A DNA stretch of 60,015 bases from Verrucomicrobia subdivision 6 bacterium (GCA_945874125.1 CAMCFB010000004.1:1-60015), one strand, 5' to 3'; numbered from the stretch's first letter, positions 42,841 to 52,124 are shown. The notes: generated by a model not told the origin, from the sequence alone. A program made the numbers and translations.

Positions 42841-43854
42841 TCAGAAGTTAAGCGTGCAATTAAACATGACATTTTGAGAGTATGAACCTTTCGTGTTCAA
42901 ACCCTGAAAACTTCCACCAAAATTTTGGTTGCCAGTGCCTGTAAAAATATATTTCAAACCAAGGCTTACTTCATCGGTAAATTTATAATCAAATCCTGCA
43001 ATGCCTTGATACGCTAAGCTCCAGCAGCTTCCATCAAGGGTGAGGTCTGAAGAAACTCCGCTTCCAAAATCAATCTGTGTCAAATTCATATAGGTGTAGC
43101 TAGCACCGATGCCGCCACCAAGGTAAGGAACCCATGGGCTATCTGTGGGAATCTTGAATATAAAATTTATGACTAAGGGTACTTGGTAGTAACCGCCATC
43201 AAGGTCTCCTCTTCCACTAACCGACTGCTGTGGACCCCCATTGATTGATACGCTCCCTGATCCGTTCAAATAGTCTAGTTGGTTCCAGATAATTCCAGGG
43301 GCGAATTCTACGGCAAACCAATCGACGGGCTGGTAGCCAATAGGAAGGTTGAATCTAACTCCCGGACTCATTGTTAAACTGCCACCTGCACTGCCTAACA
43401 CATCGACGCCCAAGATTCTCGTAACGATATTAACGTCTTGCAAGTTTACGTCTTGCTGAAAAGCTAAGCCCAACTCGGGTCCAAAATAGAAACCTGAGAG
43501 TTCAATAGGACTCTCTTTATTTGCGTTGCTCACAAAAGTTGAGCTTGAAACAGATGATGTAGGGGGTTGTGACACCATTGGTGCAACGTTGCCGGCTCCC
43601 ACCGGTTGGCCGATCGGCACGATCCCCTCTTTCACTGGGTCGTAGGCGATAATACGGGGTGCACCGCCGTGCTTTTCTCCGTTATCGATCGCTTTTCCGA
43701 TCTCGCTCCAACGAACCACGATCTTCGTACCGTCTGGATAAACCTTCATGACCATTGGATCGTTGGTTGATGTAGACACCGCCGGCTCAGCCGAGGCAAC
43801 CAGCGGGGCCGTAAAGGCAAGGATCACAGTTATATATATTACGCATTTATGCAT
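42841..43854 (-). CDS. Outer-membrane beta-barrel protein (paralogue 3), atypical composition
   Basis: The mature start follows a signal peptide (CVIYITVILAFTAPLVASA). VMKVYPDGTKIVVRWSEIG and EGIVPIGQPVGAG match paralogue 1; the barrel contains VRFNLPIGYQPVDWFAVEFA, VPYLGGGIGASYTYMNL and ends in Phe (MFNCTLNF). ATG 43854 is preferred to 43884 because it gives a standard signal peptide. The gene is AT-richer than its surroundings, and the + strand G excess seen almost everywhere else is lost here, which suggests a recent arrival or inversion. Function unknown. Confidence 0.75.
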   Translation of the reverse strand: MHKCVIYITVILAFTAPLVASAEPAVSTSTNDPMVMKVYPDGTKIVVRWSEIGKAIDNGEKHGGAPRIIAYDPVKEGIVPIGQPVGAGNVAPMVSQPPTSSVSSSTFVSNANKESPIELSGFYFGPELGLAFQQDVNLQDVNIVTRILGVDVLGSAGGSLTMSPGVRFNLPIGYQPVDWFAVEFAPGIIWNQLDYLNGSGSVSINGGPQQSVSGRGDLDGGYYQVPLVINFIFKIPTDSPWVPYLGGGIGASYTYMNLTQIDFGSGVSSDLTLDGSCWSLAYQGIAGFDYKFTDEVSLGLKYIFTGTGNQNFGGSFQGLNTKGSYSQNVMFNCTLNF

Positions 43855-44098
43855 GATTAGTCTCCAATTAAGGTTAAGAGCCAAATTCGGCTAATAAACG
43901 ACGAGTGGCGTCTCATGCGCTCTATTTGATCTATATATGGTATGAGTCAACAAAAATGTTAATAACTTCTAAATAACATATTACGTACTATATAGTATTA
44001 ATATTCTGATTAAGCCAAGAAGTAGCTGGAGATTTAGATCTGAAGAGTTGATCTGTAGCGAATCCGAGAAACTGACTCGGATATAGTTTGGTGCGCCG
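43855..44098 (-). promoter_or_regulatory. AT-rich intergenic region, presumed promoter of paralogue 3, with a stem-loop
   Basis: This 244-bp stretch is the longest gap in the window and is strongly AT-rich. On the minus strand a TTGACT (43945-43950) lies about 95 bp before the ATG and AT runs follow it, but no good -10 box at 17 bp is seen. At 44062-44082 an inverted repeat ATCCGAG-7 nt-CTCGGAT forms a 7-bp stem just after the HAD gene, without a T-run, so it is at best a weak terminator. No small ORF is convincing. Confidence 0.35.
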
Positions 44099-44722
44099 TT
44101 AGGCTTTATTGATTCCTGAAATCTGGAAAGTTAGCAGCTCTTTTTCGAGATCGGTTCCGGGTGGCAAGTGTAGTGTTCTCCATCCTGCTTTCGCGGGTGT
44201 TTCTAGGTTTTCCGCAAGGTCATCGATAAACAGGGATGTTTCCGGGGTTGCTCCCGCTTCTTTCAGGGCCTTTTTGTAGATATCAGGGTGCGGTTTTCGA
44301 CATCCCGCTTGGTGAGAGTAGATCCGATGCTGGAAAAGAGGGAAGAAGTCGAATGTGGATTCGAGGTGCCTGATATGGGAGGCGCAGGTGTTCGAGATCA
44401 AGGCAAGTGGGTAGTCTTTTGCAAGTTGACGAGCCAAGGCCACCCGTTCGGGAAGGGGATAAAAGATATCGCAGAAGGCCTCTTGCAGTTCTTGCTGTGC
44501 CTGGGCGAGATCGAGGTCTTCGGCGAGGAGGGCAAAGTACTCATCGCAAGTATGGCGACCTCGTTCGTAGTCGTGCGCGCGTTCATGAGACCAGATCTTA
44601 TTGCAAAAAGCCTCTACGCTTTCCCCTTGGCGCTGTGCGAGGGCTTTGAGTTTTTCGCCTGAACGAAGGCCTACGAGGACGTTGCCAAGATCAAAAAAAA
44701 TGTGGGTGATCGGCCGGCTCAT
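44099..44722 (-). CDS. HAD-superfamily phosphatase, YihX-like
   Basis: Cytoplasmic hydrolase with the HAD motifs ITHIFFDLGNVLVGL (I), LALISNTCASHIRHLE (II), CRKPHPDIYKKALKEAG (III) and FIDDLAENLETPAKAGW (IV). The FDLGNV form of motif I and the small helical cap fit the YihX/glucose-1-phosphatase branch, though the substrate is unknown. Length 207. ATG 44722 lies 21 bp after the stop of the cyclase gene, same strand, so it may be on the cyclase transcript. Confidence 0.87.
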   Translation of the reverse strand: MSRPITHIFFDLGNVLVGLRSGEKLKALAQRQGESVEAFCNKIWSHERAHDYERGRHTCDEYFALLAEDLDLAQAQQELQEAFCDIFYPLPERVALARQLAKDYPLALISNTCASHIRHLESTFDFFPLFQHRIYSHQAGCRKPHPDIYKKALKEAGATPETSLFIDDLAENLETPAKAGWRTLHLPPGTDLEKELLTFQISGINKA

Positions 44723-44743
44723 CTCGATTCGGTAGTCCGGCGA

Positions 44744-46843
44744 CTATTTCGAAGTCTGAATATATTCTCCTGCCCAGGAATCGGGGGGAGGGGATTTGAG
44801 GAATCCTTCGCAAATCTTTTTATAAGCCTTGGATGGCCCATCGTTGGCATCGACGGCCAAAGCCTCGTCGAACTTGGCGATGGCCTGCGGGAACTTTTTC
44901 GCGGCATGGAGTTTCCAGCCCTCCTCAAACAGTTGCACCACCCGAGCTTTGGTCTCGGAGAGTTCGCCTTTTTTGGCCAAGAGCTCATAGCAGGGGACGG
45001 GTTCGGTCTTTCCCTTGACGATCATGTTGGCAAGGAAACGAGCCTCGATTTTGTCCTTTGCCATTTCGTAGGTTTTCCCGCCGATCATGATGTGGGTGTC
45101 GAAGGGTTTATTGGCGGGCTCAAAACGGGCGGCTTGATTCACGGCGTCGCCCATCACGGTGTACTGAAACTTTTTGTCGGAGCCCATGTTGCCGGCGGCC
45201 ACCTCTCCAGTGTTGATGCCCATTCGGGCGTCGATATCACAACCGTACTCCGCCTTGAGCTCCTGTTTGAGGGATTGAAGACGTTCCTGCTGTTCGAGGG
45301 CAGACCAGCAGGCTTTCCAAGCGTGGGAGTTGGGGTCGGGATCGACCCAGACGGGAACCCCGAAATCGGCCATGATGGCGTCGCCCGAGTACTTATCGAT
45401 GTAGCCCCCGTATTTGGTGACGAGATCGCTCATCGGAGTGAGGTAACGATTGAGAATTTTGGCCAGATCTTCGGCCGAAACGGATTCGGAAATGGTGGTG
45501 AAACCGGCAAGGTCGGAGAAAAAGATCGTGACCATACGTTTTTCGCCGGTGAGGCGGAAGCGGTCGGGATCGGCCTGCATGTAGGAGAGAACTTCCGGAC
45601 TGACCATGGTGGAAAACATGCCGCTGACGCGTCGTTTTTCGCGCTGTTCGAGGACGAACTCGTAGCCCAGACAACCGATTCCGCCAAAGAGCAAAGTGAG
45701 GACGGGGTTCACCGCCGGAAGAATCAGGCTGAGTTTGTCCTGAATGAAAAAGGTGAGCACGGCATAGCCCAACCCGATCGCAACAAGGAGGATGAGACGC
45801 AGGATCGGTTGTTTGGTGGCAAGGATGAGAAGAAAGGCGAGGAGGGCGGCGGACGCGATCAGGGCGGGGGTGGTCCACAAGGGCGGCAGGGTAAGGAAAC
45901 TACCGGAGAGAGCGGCTCCGAGGGCGGCGAGGTGGACCTCGGGTCCAGGCATAGGATTGGGATAAGGGGTGCGGATGACATCTTTCGACCAGTTGCCGTA
46001 CGGTCCGACTAAGACGATCTTGTCTTTCAGTTTGGCGCCGTTTTCAAAAACTTTTTCCCAGGTAGCGGGGACGAAGAGTTGGTAAATGGGGATGGCCTTG
46101 TAGTTGAAGTTGGGTGGGCCGGCAAAGCGGAGAATGCCCGATCCGCCCGCGGGGATGCGATCGGCGTAGCCCGCCTTTTCCAGCATACGACAGGCGAGGG
46201 AGACAGCAGGAATATCTTGAAATTGGCGCTGATAATCGGCCGAGCGGACGATTCCATCTTTTTCCGGCCAAAGATTCACGAAACCAACTCGTCCGGCAGG
46301 GTTTTCCTTTGATATTTCAGGAGCGCCGATGGAGGCCAGAGCGGCGGGAAGGGTAAGTTGGACGGAGGTGCGACCGGCGTTGCTCACCTCTTCAAACGTT
46401 CCGCCTAAGACGGCCCGGCCGCCCTCTTGGTCCATGATTTGCAGAAGTTCCTGATCCCCGTCCTTGGGAGTGGGAAACATGAGGTCGAGGCCGACCACCT
46501 TCGCACCCGCTTGGGAGATTCGTTGGATGACGCTGGCCCAGACGGATCGGCGCCAAGGCCAAGAACCGGTCGACATTTCCGCCAGAGCGGGGTCGGCCGC
46601 GATCTCCTCTTCCGAGAGGATATCTTTGTAAGTGGGTTTATCGATGGTGATGAAGACGATTTCGGGCGAAAGGGGCGCGGTTTGACCGAAGCGGACGCGG
46701 AGATCACGGGTGTAGAGCTCAGCCTCGAGAAGCGGCTTAAATTGAATGAGGTTGAGCAGGCCGAGGAGCAGTCCCGCGCCGACGCAAATTCCGATGAGAA
46801 TGAGACGTCGCGTCGCGGCTTCTTTTTTGGCGGTTTTGGCCAT
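44744..46843 (-). CDS. CHASE2-domain adenylate/guanylate cyclase with C-terminal TPR-like tail
   Basis: Membrane signalling enzyme that makes a cyclic nucleotide. Helix 1 (LILIGICVGAGLLLGLLNLI) leads to an extracytoplasmic CHASE2 sensor (about 40-320; VGLDLMFPTP and GRVGFVNLWPEKDGIVR are typical). Three helices at about 326-394 follow, then a class III cyclase domain: FFSDLAGFTTISE with metal Asp444, YIDKYSGDAIMADFG with Asp488, MGINTGEVAAGNMGS and VMGDAVNQAARFE. The last 70 residues (HAAKKFPQAIAKFDEALAV) look like TPR helices. Length 699. It follows the glycine-zipper gene by 8 bp. Confidence 0.92.
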   Translation of the reverse strand: MAKTAKKEAATRRLILIGICVGAGLLLGLLNLIQFKPLLEAELYTRDLRVRFGQTAPLSPEIVFITIDKPTYKDILSEEEIAADPALAEMSTGSWPWRRSVWASVIQRISQAGAKVVGLDLMFPTPKDGDQELLQIMDQEGGRAVLGGTFEEVSNAGRTSVQLTLPAALASIGAPEISKENPAGRVGFVNLWPEKDGIVRSADYQRQFQDIPAVSLACRMLEKAGYADRIPAGGSGILRFAGPPNFNYKAIPIYQLFVPATWEKVFENGAKLKDKIVLVGPYGNWSKDVIRTPYPNPMPGPEVHLAALGAALSGSFLTLPPLWTTPALIASAALLAFLLILATKQPILRLILLVAIGLGYAVLTFFIQDKLSLILPAVNPVLTLLFGGIGCLGYEFVLEQREKRRVSGMFSTMVSPEVLSYMQADPDRFRLTGEKRMVTIFFSDLAGFTTISESVSAEDLAKILNRYLTPMSDLVTKYGGYIDKYSGDAIMADFGVPVWVDPDPNSHAWKACWSALEQQERLQSLKQELKAEYGCDIDARMGINTGEVAAGNMGSDKKFQYTVMGDAVNQAARFEPANKPFDTHIMIGGKTYEMAKDKIEARFLANMIVKGKTEPVPCYELLAKKGELSETKARVVQLFEEGWKLHAAKKFPQAIAKFDEALAVDANDGPSKAYKKICEGFLKSPPPDSWAGEYIQTSK

Positions 46844-46851
46844 ATTTCGTT

Positions 46852-48186
46852 TTAGTTGTGAGGGGTGGGGCGAGCGAGAGTCGATTCCTGCTTATTCTTA
46901 TCCTGATCGAGCTCATTTTCGAACGACTGCATCTGTTTGCGCTGGTATTCGATCACCTCACGCTCGATGGCGGAGACCGCGGCGCGTCGGGCGGCCCGCT
47001 CCTGCTCCAGCCGTTTTTCCTGTTCGGAGTTGGCGATGATGGCACCGATGAGCATTCCGGCGAGGGCGCCGGCTCCGGCACCGATGGCGGCCCCGTCACC
47101 GCCGCCGGCCATCGCCCCGATGCTTGCCCCGGTGGCGGCCCCGCCCACCATCCCAACGCCCGCGCCGGTGGGAACGCCGCTGCCCGCACCGATTCCTTTG
47201 CTTTTGGCGGAGGCGGGGGCGGAGGCCATGAGCTGGGCACGGTACTGTTTCACGTCGGCACGGATGGCGGCGAGTCGATCGTCGAGTGACTGGATGGCGG
47301 CACGCTGTTTGGCGTCGTTATTTTCCAGTTCACCTCGGGAGCGGAGGAGGGCGGGTGCGGGGGTGGTGGATTCGCGAACGAAGATCGATTCAAGCGCGGG
47401 CACGCGGGTGAAGGGCAGAAGGTCGGCCTCGAGAGCGACCCAACGGCCGGAGCGGCGGGTGGCGTGGCGGAGTGTCCACCCGCCTTCGAAGGTGGTGCCG
47501 GCGGGAAGAATATTTTTGGCCGTCGCAAAATCGAAGACTTTTCCGGGGGGAAGATCGTAGGCGAAAAGGATTTTCGGAATGAGGCGACGATGATCCTCGG
47601 AGAGATTCTTCTGGGTAGGGGCCGAAATGACGGGGGCGAGGAGGATATCTTCTTTGGCGCGAAGCGTGATGGCGTAGTCGATGGAGACGTGGTCGTCTTC
47701 GAGGCGAAGGCGGCGGGGTTGGAGGGTGAGGAGTTGGATTTGCTGGGGAAGACGGCGGGCGAGAACTGAGCGGGCGAGGCCCTCGGGGGGGAGGTAGCGC
47801 CAGCGCAGCCACGGACGGAGGGAGGCGGGATCTGGGGCGGGTGCGGGAGGGAGGATGGGGAGGGCGGTGGGGGTGGGGCTGGAGGACAGGCGGATTAAGT
47901 CACGCAGGGAGGCGCTCCATCGGGAGTAGTCGGCTTGAAGGATTTTCGGGGAGCGGATTTCGTCATCAATTCTGGAGAAGAGGGAGCCTTGAAAGATCAG
48001 AGCAAAGGAGAGGATGGACAGCCCGAGAAGAAGGACGACTGCTCCGGCCCAGACCACTCGAGTGCGCCAAGGCTGCAGAACGGGTGGGGAGAATGGTGGG
48101 GGCGGTGGGGCGGGATCCTTTGTCGGGGGTGGGGAAACGGGCTGAAGGGAGGGCTGAATGCGGCGGGGAGGGCCGGATCGGAACAT
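46852..48186 (-). CDS. Membrane protein with glycine-zipper segment, function unknown
   Basis: I do not recognise this family. A Pro-rich cytoplasmic head (PPPTKDPAPPPPPFSPP) is followed by one helix (VVWAGAVVLLLGLSILSFAL), about 220 residues of extracytoplasmic domain, and then a glycine-zipper block in which GAGVGMVGGAATGASIGAMA and IGAGAGALAGMLIGAIIA resemble outer-membrane or pore-forming zipper proteins. A charged coiled coil (EQEKRLEQERAARRAAVSAI) ends the chain. Length 444. It is 8 bp upstream of the CHASE2 cyclase, so it is likely a partner or input of that sensor. High proline reflects the G-rich + strand. Confidence 0.6.
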   Translation of the reverse strand: MFRSGPPRRIQPSLQPVSPPPTKDPAPPPPPFSPPVLQPWRTRVVWAGAVVLLLGLSILSFALIFQGSLFSRIDDEIRSPKILQADYSRWSASLRDLIRLSSSPTPTALPILPPAPAPDPASLRPWLRWRYLPPEGLARSVLARRLPQQIQLLTLQPRRLRLEDDHVSIDYAITLRAKEDILLAPVISAPTQKNLSEDHRRLIPKILFAYDLPPGKVFDFATAKNILPAGTTFEGGWTLRHATRRSGRWVALEADLLPFTRVPALESIFVRESTTPAPALLRSRGELENNDAKQRAAIQSLDDRLAAIRADVKQYRAQLMASAPASAKSKGIGAGSGVPTGAGVGMVGGAATGASIGAMAGGGDGAAIGAGAGALAGMLIGAIIANSEQEKRLEQERAARRAAVSAIEREVIEYQRKQMQSFENELDQDKNKQESTLARPTPHN

Positions 48187-48195
48187 GCTTTTGTT

Positions 48196-49023
48196 CTAGC
48201 AGTCGGGAGAAGCGAGAGGAAGGGGAGTTGAAGGTTGGCACGTGGGGCACCAGCAGGTGGTGCGTCCGCCGATCGGAGCGCGACTGAGACGACGTTGGCA
48301 TCGAGGGCAGTATCCGCCCGACCTCCAGCGATGACGGTAGAGCCAAGTTTTCGGCGGATCGGAGTAATCGTGCCCAATCAGGCGGAGCGAAGTACGGCAA
48401 ATTTGGCGAAGGCGTTGATGTAGCTGGGCAATCGAGGCGGAGGAGAGAACACCCGAGAGAGTGCGAGGGCAAAGTTGTGTCTGCCAAAGAATTTCATCCG
48501 CCATCCAGTTTCCGATACCTGGGAAAAATTGTTGCATGAGTAGAAGAGCCTTGAGGGGAGAGCGAGCCCGCCGGGTGCAAATTTTGCGAAGGTAAGGCAC
48601 GGTGAATTTGGGGGAGTGAATGGGGGGAGGAAGGTTCGACCACCAAGAGGGAGGGCGAGGAGAGACGGCGAAGCGAACACGGCCAAAGAGGCGGGGATCG
48701 CGAAAGATCAAGGAGTGGCTGGCCGTGCGGAGGATGAGATGGTCGGAGGAGCTGGGTCGATGAAGAGAGGAGGCGGCGAGGAGCCGACCGGTCATGCCCA
48801 GGTGAATGCCGAGCCAAGCATCCGAGCCAAAGCGGAAAAGCATCTGTTTGCCGTGGGCGTGGGAGGAGTGGAAAGAGCGGCCGCGAATTTTTCGAGTGAG
48901 GAGGGTGGTGGAGGTTTGGCGAAAAACACGTTTCTTGGGCTGGAGATGGATGGAGACAATTTTATGAGCCAAGCCAACGTTCCATTTTTTACGAAAATAT
49001 TCAACTTCAGCAAGTTCGGGCAT
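48196..49023 (-). CDS. mutM: Formamidopyrimidine-DNA glycosylase MutM/Fpg family
   Basis: Base-excision repair enzyme for oxidised purines or, if Nei-like, pyrimidines. The N-terminus is PELAEVEYFRKKW with catalytic Pro2-Glu3 (most Fpg read PELPEVE). HSSHAHGKQMLFRFGS holds the conserved Lys, and GIHLGMTGRLL and FPGIGNWMADEILWQT match the helix-two-turn-helix. The zinc finger is complete: GYCPRCQRRL then RTTCWCPTCQ. Length 275. Fpg and Nei cannot be told apart safely, but the Lys and finger favour Fpg. Its start overlaps nothing; the pterin dehydratase gene is divergent. Confidence 0.9.
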   Translation of the reverse strand: MPELAEVEYFRKKWNVGLAHKIVSIHLQPKKRVFRQTSTTLLTRKIRGRSFHSSHAHGKQMLFRFGSDAWLGIHLGMTGRLLAASSLHRPSSSDHLILRTASHSLIFRDPRLFGRVRFAVSPRPPSWWSNLPPPIHSPKFTVPYLRKICTRRARSPLKALLLMQQFFPGIGNWMADEILWQTQLCPRTLSGVLSSASIAQLHQRLRQICRTSLRLIGHDYSDPPKTWLYRHRWRSGGYCPRCQRRLSRAPIGGRTTCWCPTCQPSTPLPLASPDC

Positions 49024-49114
49024 GGTGGGAGAAAACTTGGCGGGAAGTTGGTCGAAGGCAAGCGGAGCTCTGTTTCAGGCTTGGGTGCGGGTGAATTTTC
49101 GGCATATTGCCTTG

Positions 49115-49417
49115 ATGGCAGTGAAGTTAACGGGTCATCAGGTTGAGGTTGTGCTGGCTACTTTAGATGGCTGGAAGTTGGAGCATGGTCAGATCGTCCG
49201 GGAGTATGAATTTGCGGATTTTATTGCAGCGTCGATGTTTGTCACGGGGGTGAATATGGAGGCGGAGAAGGCCAATCATCACCCCGAACTTCTCCAACGC
49301 TTTGGAAAAGTGAAGATTCAGTTAACGACGCACGATGTGGGAGGGATTAGTGAGCTGGATTTGCGTTTGGCGAAGAAGTTGGATGCGAGGGCGAAATCGC
49401 TAGTGGAAAAGGAGTAA
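49115..49417 (+). CDS. 4a-hydroxytetrahydrobiopterin dehydratase (PCD/DCoH)
   Basis: Small cytoplasmic enzyme that recycles oxidised pterin cofactors. The pattern [20 protein letters not shown], the active-site ANHHPELLQ with paired His and [20 protein letters not shown] is complete for the family. Length 100, equal to PhhB. ATG 49115 is the likely start; the open frame to 49022 adds non-family residues. No phenylalanine hydroxylase is in the window, so the role may be in molybdopterin or another pterin pathway. gmd starts 5 bp after it. Confidence 0.9.
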   Translation: MAVKLTGHQVEVVLATLDGWKLEHGQIVREYEFADFIAASMFVTGVNMEAEKANHHPELLQRFGKVKIQLTTHDVGGISELDLRLAKKLDARAKSLVEKE

Positions 49418-49422
49418 GGGGT

Positions 49423-50433
49423 ATGGCGAAGAAGGCGTTGATCACGGGTATTACGGGTCAGGATGGATCCTATTTGGCAGAGTTGCTGCTGCAAAAGGGG
49501 TATGAGGTGCATGGGATCATTCGGCGCTCCTCGAGCTTTAATACCGAGCGGCTCGATTCGATTTATCGGGATCGACACGAGAAGGGGACAAAGATCTTTT
49601 TACATTTCGGGGATTTGAGCGATCCGAGTTCGATGATCAAAATCCTGGGGGAGACGCAGCCGGACGAGATTTATAATTTGGCGGCTCAGAGTCATGTGAG
49701 GGTGAGTTTCGATATTCCGGAGTTTACGGGGGACGTGACGGGTTTGGGGACAGTTCGGTTGCTGGATGCAATGCGGGAGGTGACACCGAAGGCGAGATTT
49801 TATCAGGCTTCGAGTTCGGAGATGTATGGGTTGGTGCAGGAAGTGCCGCAAAAGGAGACCACTCCATTTTATCCGCGGAGTCCGTATGCGGCGGCGAAGG
49901 TGTATTCGTACTGGATCACGGTGAACTACCGGGAAAGCTACGGGCTGCATGCCTCGAACGGGATTTTGTTTAATCATGAAAGTCCGCGACGAGGGGAGAC
50001 CTTTGTCACGAGAAAGGTTACGCGGGCGGTGGCACGGATTCAGGCGGGGTTGCAGGAAAAACTATTTTTAGGAAACTTGGAATCGAAGCGAGATTGGGGA
50101 TATGCCCCGGAGTATGTGGAGGGGATGTGGCGGATGTTGCAGCAGGAAAAAGCGGATGATTATGTTTTGGCGACGGGGGAAACGCACAGCGTACAGGAGT
50201 TTGTCGAGGTGGCGTTTGCCCGAGCGAAGCTGGATTGGAAAAAGCATGTGGCGTTCGATGAGAGATATTTACGGCCAGCCGAGGTGGATCTGCTGATTGG
50301 CGATGCATCGAAAGCGAAGAAGCAGTTGGGGTGGGTGCCGAAGGTGAAGTTCAAGGAGTTGACGGAGATCATGGTGGATGCGGATATCGAGCAGTTGGCG
50401 GAGGAGCGGGCAGGGAAGCGGATTCGGGATTAG
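49423..50433 (+). CDS. gmd: GDP-mannose 4,6-dehydratase
   Basis: Makes GDP-4-keto-6-deoxymannose, the first step to GDP-L-fucose. Extended SDR features: [20 protein letters not shown] with the NADP loop, [73 protein letters not shown] (the Y-x3-K pair) and [18 protein letters not shown]. Length 336. AAGGGGT lies before ATG 49423. The fcl gene begins 2 bp after its stop, so the pair makes GDP-fucose for surface glycans. Confidence 0.97.
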   Translation: MAKKALITGITGQDGSYLAELLLQKGYEVHGIIRRSSSFNTERLDSIYRDRHEKGTKIFLHFGDLSDPSSMIKILGETQPDEIYNLAAQSHVRVSFDIPEFTGDVTGLGTVRLLDAMREVTPKARFYQASSSEMYGLVQEVPQKETTPFYPRSPYAAAKVYSYWITVNYRESYGLHASNGILFNHESPRRGETFVTRKVTRAVARIQAGLQEKLFLGNLESKRDWGYAPEYVEGMWRMLQQEKADDYVLATGETHSVQEFVEVAFARAKLDWKKHVAFDERYLRPAEVDLLIGDASKAKKQLGWVPKVKFKELTEIMVDADIEQLAEERAGKRIRD

Positions 50434-50435
50434 CG

Positions 50436-51365
50436 ATGAAGATTTTTGTGGCCGGTCACCGAGGGATGGTGGGCTCGGCGGTGGTGCGGGCCCTTGAAAA
50501 AAGGGGCGGATATCAGATTTTGACCCGAACAAGGGCGGAGCTGGATTTGACGGATCCCAAGGCGGTCTCGAACTGGTTTGAGAAGGAGAAGCCCGACCAG
50601 GTGATTGACGCGGCGGCGCGGGTGGGAGGGATTTTAGAGAATTCAAAGCGGCCGGTGGAATTTTTGCTGGAGAACTTACGGATGCAGAACAATTTGATGG
50701 AGTCGGCCTTTGGGAATGGTTGTCGCAAATTTCTTTTTTTGGGGAGTTCCTGTATTTATCCAAAGCACGCGGAGCAGCCGATTCGGGAAGATTCCTTGTT
50801 GAGTGGTCCGTTGGAGCCGACGAACGATGCGTATGCGCTGGCGAAGATTGCCGGGGTGAGGTTGGCTCAGGCGTATCGGGACGAGTATGGGAAGAGTGCG
50901 ATTTCCGCGATGCCGACAAATCTGTATGGTCCGGGGGATAATTTCGATCCGGAGAGTTCCCATGCTTTGCCTGGGATGATCACAAAGTTTCATCGAGCCA
51001 AGGTCCGAGGCGAGAAGGAGGTAGTGTTGTGGGGTACGGGCTCCCCGAGAAGAGAGTGGTTGTATGTGGAGGATTTAGCGGATGGATTGCTGATGTTATT
51101 GGAGAAGTACGATGGGCGGGAGATTGTGAATGTGGGGGTGGGGGAGGACTCGACGATTGCGGAGTTGGCGGAGAACGTGAAAAAGGCGGTGGGTTTTCTT
51201 GGGGGGATCCGTTGGGACAGGAGTAAACCGGACGGGACGCCTCGAAAACTTTTAGATGTAACGAAGATACGTGGGATGGGTTGGAGGCCGAAGGTTACGA
51301 CTGAGGATGGAATTGCTTCAACCTACGATTGGTTCTTGAAGAACGCTCCTGAAGCGAAAGGCTGA
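50436..51365 (+). CDS. fcl: GDP-L-fucose synthase
   Basis: Bifunctional epimerase/reductase that completes GDP-L-fucose. Family marks are KIFVAGHRGMVGSAVVRALE, ARVGGILENSKRPVEFLLEN, FLGSSCIYPKHAEQPIRED (catalytic Cys/Ser), EPTNDAYALAKIAG (Y-x3-K) and PTNLYGPGDNFDPESSHALP. Length 309. ATG 50436 is used; an open frame to 50331 would overlap gmd. Together with gmd it supplies fucose for capsule or O-antigen; the transferases using it are not near. Confidence 0.97.
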   Translation: MKIFVAGHRGMVGSAVVRALEKRGGYQILTRTRAELDLTDPKAVSNWFEKEKPDQVIDAAARVGGILENSKRPVEFLLENLRMQNNLMESAFGNGCRKFLFLGSSCIYPKHAEQPIREDSLLSGPLEPTNDAYALAKIAGVRLAQAYRDEYGKSAISAMPTNLYGPGDNFDPESSHALPGMITKFHRAKVRGEKEVVLWGTGSPRREWLYVEDLADGLLMLLEKYDGREIVNVGVGEDSTIAELAENVKKAVGFLGGIRWDRSKPDGTPRKLLDVTKIRGMGWRPKVTTEDGIASTYDWFLKNAPEAKG

Positions 51366-51425
51366 GTTAGTGAATTTGCCCCGATTTTCATAGTATTCGA
51401 CGATACGAAAAAAGGTGTGGGCTTT

Positions 51426-52124
51426 TTATCTGGCGACAGACGGGTTCCAGAGGTTGTTCGTTCGAGAGATAAATGTTTGCGATAGAGCCATCGCCTCAAT
51501 ATGACCATCTGCAAAAAGATAGTTTGCGCGACCTTTGTGTCGGCCAGCTGCAACTGCATTGCTTGCTCCGCGGATGTTTGACCATTGGTGACACATAAAA
51601 TGGTCGGCTCCCTCCGTTTCAGGTAGTTCAGCGAGCAAGATCGTTCGGGAGGGTTTTGGGATCGCGATCGTTTTTCGCCACTGCGTTGGGCTGCCAAGAT
51701 AGTCGTCGCCCTCTGGGTCGAGTTCGAAATAAACATTCAACCCATAACTGAAATCATAAGGTCCATGGCGGCGATCGCTGGGACAGCGGTGGTATTGGTT
51801 GACGACCTGTTGCCAACCTTCGGTGGAAGACGGCAACGGAATGTTCAGGTAAGGCAGAACTGACTCCGTCCATCCTGACTCACGGTAGGTGGATGCGCTA
51901 TGAGAGCTTCGAGGAAACTCCCCGTCATGGTCCTGCGTATAAAGCTGGATTCCCATGCCCAGATTCTTCATTCGTTCCATGCAAGTAGAACGTAGGGATT
52001 TCTCCCTTGAAGATGCGACCGCTGGTATCAGGAAAGACGCGAGCGCCCCCAGAATCGTGATCCCGACCAGCAACTCCAGTAGGGAAAATCCTGCAATGTC
52101 CTGCTTAAGAAGCCGGATTCGCAC
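51426..52124 (-). CDS. Prepilin-type pseudopilin with H-X9-DG motif
   Basis: N-terminal prepilin cleavage/methylation site: DIAGFSLLELLVGITILGAL, with Gly before Phe (the cleavage point) and Glu at +5. The domain ends in GRHKGRANYLFADGHIEA, which contains His, nine residues and Asp-Gly, the H-X9-DG motif. Such proteins are abundant in Planctomycetes, Verrucomicrobia and Lentisphaerae and depend on a type II/IV-like secretion apparatus. GTG 52124 overlaps the preceding PEP-CTERM gene by 20 bp. Length 232. Function unknown. Confidence 0.85.
   Translation of the reverse strand: MRIRLLKQDIAGFSLLELLVGITILGALASFLIPAVASSREKSLRSTCMERMKNLGMGIQLYTQDHDGEFPRSSHSASTYRESGWTESVLPYLNIPLPSSTEGWQQVVNQYHRCPSDRRHGPYDFSYGLNVYFELDPEGDDYLGSPTQWRKTIAIPKPSRTILLAELPETEGADHFMCHQWSNIRGASNAVAAGRHKGRANYLFADGHIEAMALSQTFISRTNNLWNPSVAR

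Noticed and set aside
44702-46012. Long + strand open frame of 436 codons opposite the CHASE2 cyclase
   Set aside because: It is the mirror of a clear cyclase gene and has no domain or ribosome site. The skewed codon use of the real gene keeps the opposite frame open.
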